The notes beneath the pieces are model-generated. The model was not told where the DNA came from and did no database searches. It was given only the letters and a program-made list of their open reading frames with translations. The position numbers and the translations under genes were made by a program. Shown here one piece after another: positions 58,601 to 64,000 of a stretch of 64,000 nucleotides of DNA; position 1 is the stretch's first letter, and each line of letters opens with the position of its first letter. Origin of the DNA: Phoronis australis (Eukaryota; Phoronida; Phoronidae); NCBI GenBank assembly GCA_002633005.1, contig NMRA01000912.1:37629-101628 (forward strand), written 5' to 3'.

Positions 58601-60312
58601 GGGGTGGGGGGGGGGGGGGTACATNTGCACTTCTAATATATGTAAATTCCGTCCCAACGAGTGGTTAGGAAAACAGTAACTTTGTAGAAAGTCAACTAGT
58701 CCATCTGCTTGGAATACAGGAGAGAACGTTGACATACAATTGTCTGGTAAGTGTATAAATTGCAATGGCACAGCGGTGACAAGGTTCATCGTAAAAGACG
58801 CTAAGAACGCTCCAAATAATTCTTGATTCAGGTGCTGATACCATTTGGGAGTTCGGGTGCAAATTGCTGACTAGCACACGCGCGCAACCAAGGGATGAAT
58901 AAACAATGCAAACAATGCATAGGCCCTAGACAAACCCCGTTTACCGTTTTTTAAGTCAAATGCTGGTTATTGCTGTGCCCCGGCCCGCCCTAACTCAAAA
59001 TCCTGGATCCGCCCCTGAGATGATTCACCAAACAGAGGTCTTGCGGGTACAGCCGCACGGAAAAGGCGAGAAAATCCGGGATAGCAACTCCGTTGTTTTC
59101 AATAGAAAAGGAGAGTTGCGTTTTAGGTAACGTACATTTTTGTTAGGGTACATCCGATTAAATCAAATATAATTCAAAATCCGTTTCAGCTTTCCAATCC
59201 TCTCCGGTCAATCACATTCCTTAAGACAAGCGGATGTGCATAGCATCCGAGTAATTTGTGCACGTCCCTATAACGTTTTGTGGACCCCCAAATTGGCAAT
59301 AACGAAGGTGGGTCAACTATTATCGCAGCAGAAAAATTAGCCTAACCTTTAAAGTTATTGTCATCTTATGAGATATTCAATCATACAGTGACTGAATTTA
59401 ATCGTTTAAAAGTTATGTACCTGCGTACAACTGTATTTCGCAACGACTTAATGACGAAATGGACAGTGAGTGGTCTCTTCCCAGTTTGACACGGGCTTTT
59501 TCCCAGTCGTAAACTTGGTCATTAGACGGCGAGGACGAACAACTGCTTACGGAGTCGAGCTTATCTGCAAAAGTAATAAATCACCAAAGAAAACAGTTGA
59601 TTGATCTAACACACATCTAGCGTAAATATCCGTTTCCGAAGTGGAGATAATCTTCCACAAAATTGGGGGACAGGAGTGGCGTTGCTGTCGCAAATAAAGG
59701 AACAGATGCATGTACAGGCCAATATACTTCTTAAGTAGTCGGGATAATAGATTGCCTTACCATACACAATGCCAGGTAACTACAAACACAATCCAAGCTA
59801 ATGCAAATACCATCCATGCCTCAACTATTATCTCCGGTCGCTTAATTCGTGGCGATTTGCCAACCAACACGATAACGGGAACATTCATTCCATGGTACCG
59901 TTCTTGATTGCTCTTAAGCAAGTGTAACAGCTCATTTCAGACACCTTTCCTGTTATATTGACATGACTCGCAATTTTTATCGACCAACACCGCCACATTT
60001 TCAAGTGCTTCCTCACGAACAGCACGAGATTTCTTATTTACAGCGTCATACTTCTGACACAGTTGTTTCACGACCTGTCAACTTCATTTTCACCGACCAC
60101 AGTTTCTTTCTCGAGTCTTTTTTGTTATGAACAGCATTCTTTTCTCATGTGAACATGCAGTTAGTGAGAACGCCCGTGCGCTCCGGGAAGAAAAAACCAC
60201 CAGCCACCCAGCTGTAGCGATACTCACGGTAAATTGCACACACTCCTGTAGTCAGCGATAGAAAGATGGCGGCGACAAGGACCTTCATTTAATTTTGCGT
60301 AGTCACAATTAC
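55423..60312 (-). CDS. Paralog B: novel single-pass membrane protein, 6 coding exons
   Basis: 282 residues from exons 60288-60228, 59564-59421, 58481-58363, 57552-57405, 56358-56188 and 55628-55423, with the same phases as paralog A (1,1,0,1,1) and identical lengths for exons 2, 3 and 5. Signal peptide MKVLVAAIFLSLTTGVCA, ectodomain with the shared blocks FDNNLIKVEIHDGSTS, TQPYVYIVVD and SCREGLDVDLRISNH, transmembrane helix (168-190), Cys cluster CVCFCC at 189-194, basic RRQQR, PPSYP at 255-259, Gln-rich end. Four ectodomain cysteines match those in A. Introns are shorter than in A. An acceptor at 60313-60314 before the ATG exon mirrors the one in paralog A. Likely a surface receptor or membrane adaptor; ligand unknown. 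Confidence 0.9.
56188..56358 (-). CDS. Paralog B exon 5 (transmembrane helix and Cys cluster)
   Basis: 171 nt. AAIVGIAIGGCVGLMLLVGV then PICVCFCCFAAASRRQQRTN. Acceptor TATTTCAG, donor GTAAAC. Confidence 0.95.
57405..57552 (-). CDS. Paralog B exon 4 (ectodomain)
   Basis: 148 nt. VTLHQGNAYGTYNSTQPYVY then IVVDKISCSSQSCREGLDVD. Asn in NSTQ is a candidate N-glycosylation site; the corresponding position in paralog A is Tyr (YTTQ). Confidence 0.93.
58363..58481 (-). CDS. Paralog B exon 3 (ectodomain)
   Basis: 119 nt. DFTDETRRLKIDVVEATFDN then NLIKVEIHDGSTSASPIL. Acceptor ATTACAG, donor GTGAGT. Confidence 0.92.
58840..59018 (-). mobile_element. GGCGGATCC-ended element, inverted partial copy
   Basis: On the minus strand it begins GGGGCGGATCCAGGATTTTG and carries AAAAACGGTAAACGGGGTTT, ATGCATTGTTTGC and GTGTGCTAGTCAGCAATTTG, shared with the copies at 28106 and 62349. 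In paralog B intron 2. Confidence 0.65.
59421..59564 (-). CDS. Paralog B exon 2 (ectodomain)
   Basis: 144 nt. KLDSVSSCSSSPSNDQVYDW then KLGRDHSLSISSLSRCEIQL, YAG. Acceptor TTTGCAG, donor GTACAT. Confidence 0.9.
60228..60288 (-). CDS. Paralog B exon 1 (signal peptide)
   Basis: MKVLVAAIFLSLTTGVCAIY and a split codon before donor GTGAGT. A clear n-region, h-region and VCA cleavage motif. Upstream TTTATTTTAG suggests the exon starts at 60312. Confidence 0.9.
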
Positions 60313-61188
60313 CTAAAATAAAGTACTTTGAATTTACTAGCATTTATTTCTCAAATAAGTTTTCAAATTGATAATATCAGTATTAAGAAATAAGCTACGT
60401 TTAGCTGGTTATTTATATGAACAATAGTTTCATATAAAGACGAACATCCAGAAAAATGTCCAAGGGTCCAAACGCCTCTGCTCGGCCACTTTCTCATAGC
60501 TGTAACAGAAAACATTAAAGGTAGTTTTTCCTTTACAGTCAGCAATTTAGAACACAGGATGATTTTCGCCAGTCGAAAGATATCACTAAAATTCGTAACT
60601 GTCATCCCTGCTTGTTTTAGTCATATTTTACTATTAATTTTGACGTATTTTTAAAAGTGGGCGAAAAACCGGCGAATAAAGGTTCTCAAAAATAAACATT
60701 TAACCTTTCCAGTTTGTACCAAGTAGCTTAATAACTATGAATGAAAAGATGTTGAGTGATTGCACTTTATTGCTAACCACAAGTTCAGTTTTTATCAACA
60801 GTATATAATATTGGAGGATTTGGTATCTCAGCAGTAAAATACCAACGCGTGGCTTAAATTTTATTAAAAGTCGTGCCAACGAAATTTGAACTGGTATGTA
60901 AATATTGTCGCGTAAACAGGGACAATCTAATGCTGTTGCGGGAGAGGACAATTTTTCAAAAATGTGGACTGTCCCGTCAAATGCGGAAATGTTGGCAAAC
61001 ACAACAGCATTATACCGTTTCCAAGAACGCCATGCAGCCAGTTAGCGAGGGTGCATTCCGCAGGTCACGCATAACACACACGAGACACATACCTGCCAAG
61101 AAATCGTCGTTTCAGGAGCTGGAACAGTGAATTCATAACTCCAACCTCGCCAACCAATCGTTTCAGTGGCTATCATTTTGCTAGTCTA
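60313..61188. other. Upstream of paralog B: nothing recognised
   Basis: Should contain the promoter and a 5' untranslated exon of paralog B on the minus strand. No core element stands out. Confidence 0.4.
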
Positions 61189-61189
61189 C

Positions 61190-62976
61190 CCTATAGACCC
61201 TATTCACGCGGCGGCCATTAAGATCCAAAGCGAGGCTCACTGCGATAAACAAAGCGAAAGTAGACATTGCGCGAGTTAAATAGCCGGTCTTTCGAGTCCA
61301 ACCTGGATATCAAATTTTAATGATGTGTCGACAATTAACCACAGAGACGTAGAAAATTACATTAGAGAACAAGTTAAGCCGCCAAAGAGTTGTCTAACGA
61401 AAGGGTTTAATTTTTTCGGAAAACTAGGTTCGAAACATGAAAAGTAAATATGTCCAAATTGCGGCGATCGTAGTGTTACGGATTAGGTATTATGCTGAAT
61501 GCAGGGTTACGTTTTTTTTTTGTAAATTGTTGATCAAAATACTTTCTACGCGGACCAGGTCATCTGCTCGTATTGTTGACGAGTTGAAGACATATTCGAC
61601 AGTGGTGTCTGTCATGTGCAATTAGTCACACCTGGTTTAGTTTGTTGATCAAGAATATTAACATCAAGCATAGCCTGATCCTATGCACTCACTGGGACTA
61701 ACAGATGATTTGTCATTGGTCTGAAAGAATAATTGATGTTATTAAATATATTTTTATTAAAATAAAAAACCAGGCTCGTAATTGAAAATAAAAATTATTT
61801 GACCATCAATGCTTTCTTGGTTGTAATAATTCTTACGTCTATTTCATGTGTTAGATATCAATCTGGACCAAGTTTAATTTTAAAATTAAAACACCTAATT
61901 CGTTCGTCCAAAACATAACATCGTTTTAGAACTCAGTTTCAGTTAACTCACCAATCATTGTTATCATGTTTCTGCAGGAGCCTCTTTCATCCGAGGGGAT
62001 CGGTGTCAGTGCCTTCTGAGAGGCGATTTTTTCGCCGAGTGAGGGCGGGAACAATCTACCTCCCAATCACCATCAATAGCACCCCCGCCCTGTTGCAAGC
62101 TCTCATAGGCTCTGCCTCAATTTAAAGTAGCCTTTTGTGCTCTTAAAAATTGTCACCTGTGTGGTTACAGGTGATTTGAACTCAGAGAGATTTTTCACTA
62201 GGGGAATTTTTATGCCTCGTGGGGGGAATTTCGCGTGATATTTCAGTATGTTTGAGAGGGGAATAGGGCCGATATTGGGCCCCAAATTTGAGGGATTGAG
62301 GGCTCTGTCCTTTTTGGAAAGACAAATTATAATGTTTCAACCCGTAGCAGGGGCGGATCCAGGTTTTTTAGTTAGGGGGGCAGGGCACAGAAATAAGCAG
62401 CATTTCGGCAGATGCGCGCGCCCAGCCTAAACTCTGGGGATGCAGGGGTCTTGAATTCTTGGGTTTACGGACCTGTTGACTAAAAAAAAACGGTAAACGG
62501 GGTTCATTCAGCGCCTATGCGTTGTTTATTCACCCCCCGTTGCGCACGTGTGCTAGTCAGCAATTCGCACCCGAACTCAAAAATGGGATCTGATACAATT
62601 TTAGGGGGGGGGGGGCATGGCCCCCCCCAAATCCGTAGTCATGAAAACACGACAGCCTGGTTGGCCCATTCTCCGGTCGTTACTATGATGCTTAACAACT
62701 GACCACGTGATGCGACAAAACTTTTGATCTAACTTTTCGAAAACATTTATAAATTTTACACGAACATATTTTGCTTCGTCGCGGCAACGACCCAACGCTT
62801 CCGAATCTCAACGTCTTTAGAGATTGTGAAGCAGACAGTTGCGTGTCCGTATTTTTTCTAGCCGTTCGCGGAACAACACGGTCTGAAACACAGAACTATG
62901 CCGATAAGCTAACAGAGCTATCGTAGCGAGCCTCGTTTTGGAATGCGCCTCCTGTCGGCGTGAATAGGGTCTATAA
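61190..62976. mobile_element. 1.8-kb element with TATAGACCCTATTCACG inverted ends
   Basis: Left CTATAGACCCTATTCACGCG, right CGGCGTGAATAGGGTCTATA, with sub-terminal similarity (CAAAGCGAGGCTC at left, GAGCCTCGTTTTG at right). Near the left end a plus-strand frame reads NDVSTINHRDVENYI and KPPKSCLTKGFNFFG, which looks like real, decayed coding sequence from a transposon, family uncertain. A GGCGGATCC-type element is inserted at 62349. Confidence 0.7.
62349..62640. mobile_element. GGCGGATCC-ended non-autonomous element, copy 3
   Basis: GGGGCGGATCCAGGTTTTTT at the left, then GCAGATGCGCGCGCCCAGCC, ACCTGTTGACTAAAAAAAA and GTGTGCTAGTCAGCAATTCG, closing with GGCCCCCCCCAAATCCG. Nested in the 61190-62976 element. 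Confidence 0.65.
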
Positions 62977-64000
62977 GTCGGTAGCTTAAGTCCAGCGAAA
63001 CATGCTATTCCCAGAGATTTCGGGAGGTCTTGCGTAATCTCACTTTTCTCGCAGGAGCTTCGCTCTGTGGAACCCCTGTCTCCCCTATCAATGCCATGGC
63101 TTATTTACGTATAAAGTTTATGACCCAAGGCAGAGTGGGCTGAATTGACAGACTGACAGCGAATAAGTAGTGTTGCGTGCGACATGCTTATAGAGATCTC
63201 CCAGTTCGAGGCAAATTAATCTAGGATTAACAGGCCTCCCGCTGCAGTTTCAACCTTTAGCGTGATCTGCATGATCTTGTAGGTGTCAATTCTTTGTAAT
63301 TTGTCAAAGAAAAAACACGTCCCCGCAGCCGTTTAAGCCTATAATGAAACACGTCAATGTACCTTATGTACAAATTTTAGCAGCTACTGTAACTTGGATG
63401 TAGAACGTCTGCAGCAACCGGCCAAAAGGAGTAGTAATTGCGATTTTTACGTTATATTGATCACGCTGGCTTTACATTCAGCAACGTCTGAGGGAACCTG
63501 ACACCGCGCAACGACTCAAATTTGGCTTACTAGTACATGGACTAACCTCGGTCTAAAGCGGGGCTTATCCATGTTATCTGTACGTACATGTACAGGCAAA
63601 AATATGTATATACCAATAGTGTTTAAGCGACCACTGAAGGAAAATAGCTATCAGCGGTTAATTGAATTCCTTATCACCTTGATTGGTTCACGATCCGACA
63701 CTACGGGTTATTGTTGGGGGCTGTACTCAACTAACATCAAAGAAGACAGGAAAGAACTCACCTGACTGCAATAGTCAACCTCCAGTGAACGGTTAATCTA
63801 CTGGGTTCACAGCGTCAACATGGAATTTTTAGATAGCATTGGTTATCATTCATTGACACGCGTGGGCTGGGGCACTGTCTTGGCATTTTTCAGATAACAT
63901 CGATCGGTTGAAATAGCCTGTCACAGGATGCAGGTGGTGTGTTAATTTCAACCAAGAAACGTATTTACGATCTAAAGACTTTTGTTTTCAACGTTTCAAA
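62977..64000. other. Right edge: nothing recognised
   Basis: No exon, RNA gene or repeat that I can support. Open frames are short and featureless. Confidence 0.4.

Overview
This window is animal genomic DNA: spliced genes with GT-AG introns, AT-rich non-coding sequence and many decayed DNA transposons. It looks like an invertebrate metazoan, probably marine and possibly a non-vertebrate deuterostome. The species cannot be fixed from the sequence; the phylum is inferred from gene structure and from the transposon types (Kolobok, Harbinger-like, LINE). Three unresolved bases (n) lie at 28147, 42678 and 58625, two of them beside long G runs. Layout: (1) 5836-19067, plus strand: the last 13 coding exons of FANCD2, 528 residues in one uninterrupted spliced frame ending in an acidic tail. 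The N-terminal half, including the monoubiquitination region, is not recognisable in the window and presumably lies to the left. (2) 22704-29342, plus strand: a complete three-exon NUDT16-like Nudix hydrolase of 197 residues with a TATA-like box upstream, a polyadenylation signal downstream, and one changed catalytic position in its Nudix box. (3) 29614-32145: a decayed Kolobok-type transposon with TTAA target duplications and long terminal inverted repeats. It holds a frameshifted THAP-domain reading frame and a nested LINE fragment with its own 13-bp target duplication. (4) 38973-49429 and 55423-60312, minus strand: two tandem paralogous genes of six coding exons each, with the same intron phases and nearly the same exon lengths. 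They encode single-pass membrane proteins (303 and 282 residues): signal peptide, a four-cysteine ectodomain that I do not recognise, one transmembrane helix, a juxtamembrane cysteine cluster, and a Tyr/Pro/Gln-rich tail with a PPSYP motif. This gene pair is the best candidate for something undescribed. The rest is introns and intergenic DNA filled with tandem repeats (33-bp, about 65-bp and 450-bp units) and short inverted-repeat elements, several of them present in multiple copies across the window. How the genes relate: FANCD2 acts in interstrand-crosslink repair and NUDT16 relatives in nucleotide or RNA-cap hydrolysis; the paralogous pair looks like surface receptors or membrane adaptors. 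Nothing suggests the four genes form a functional cluster; only the paralog pair is related by descent.
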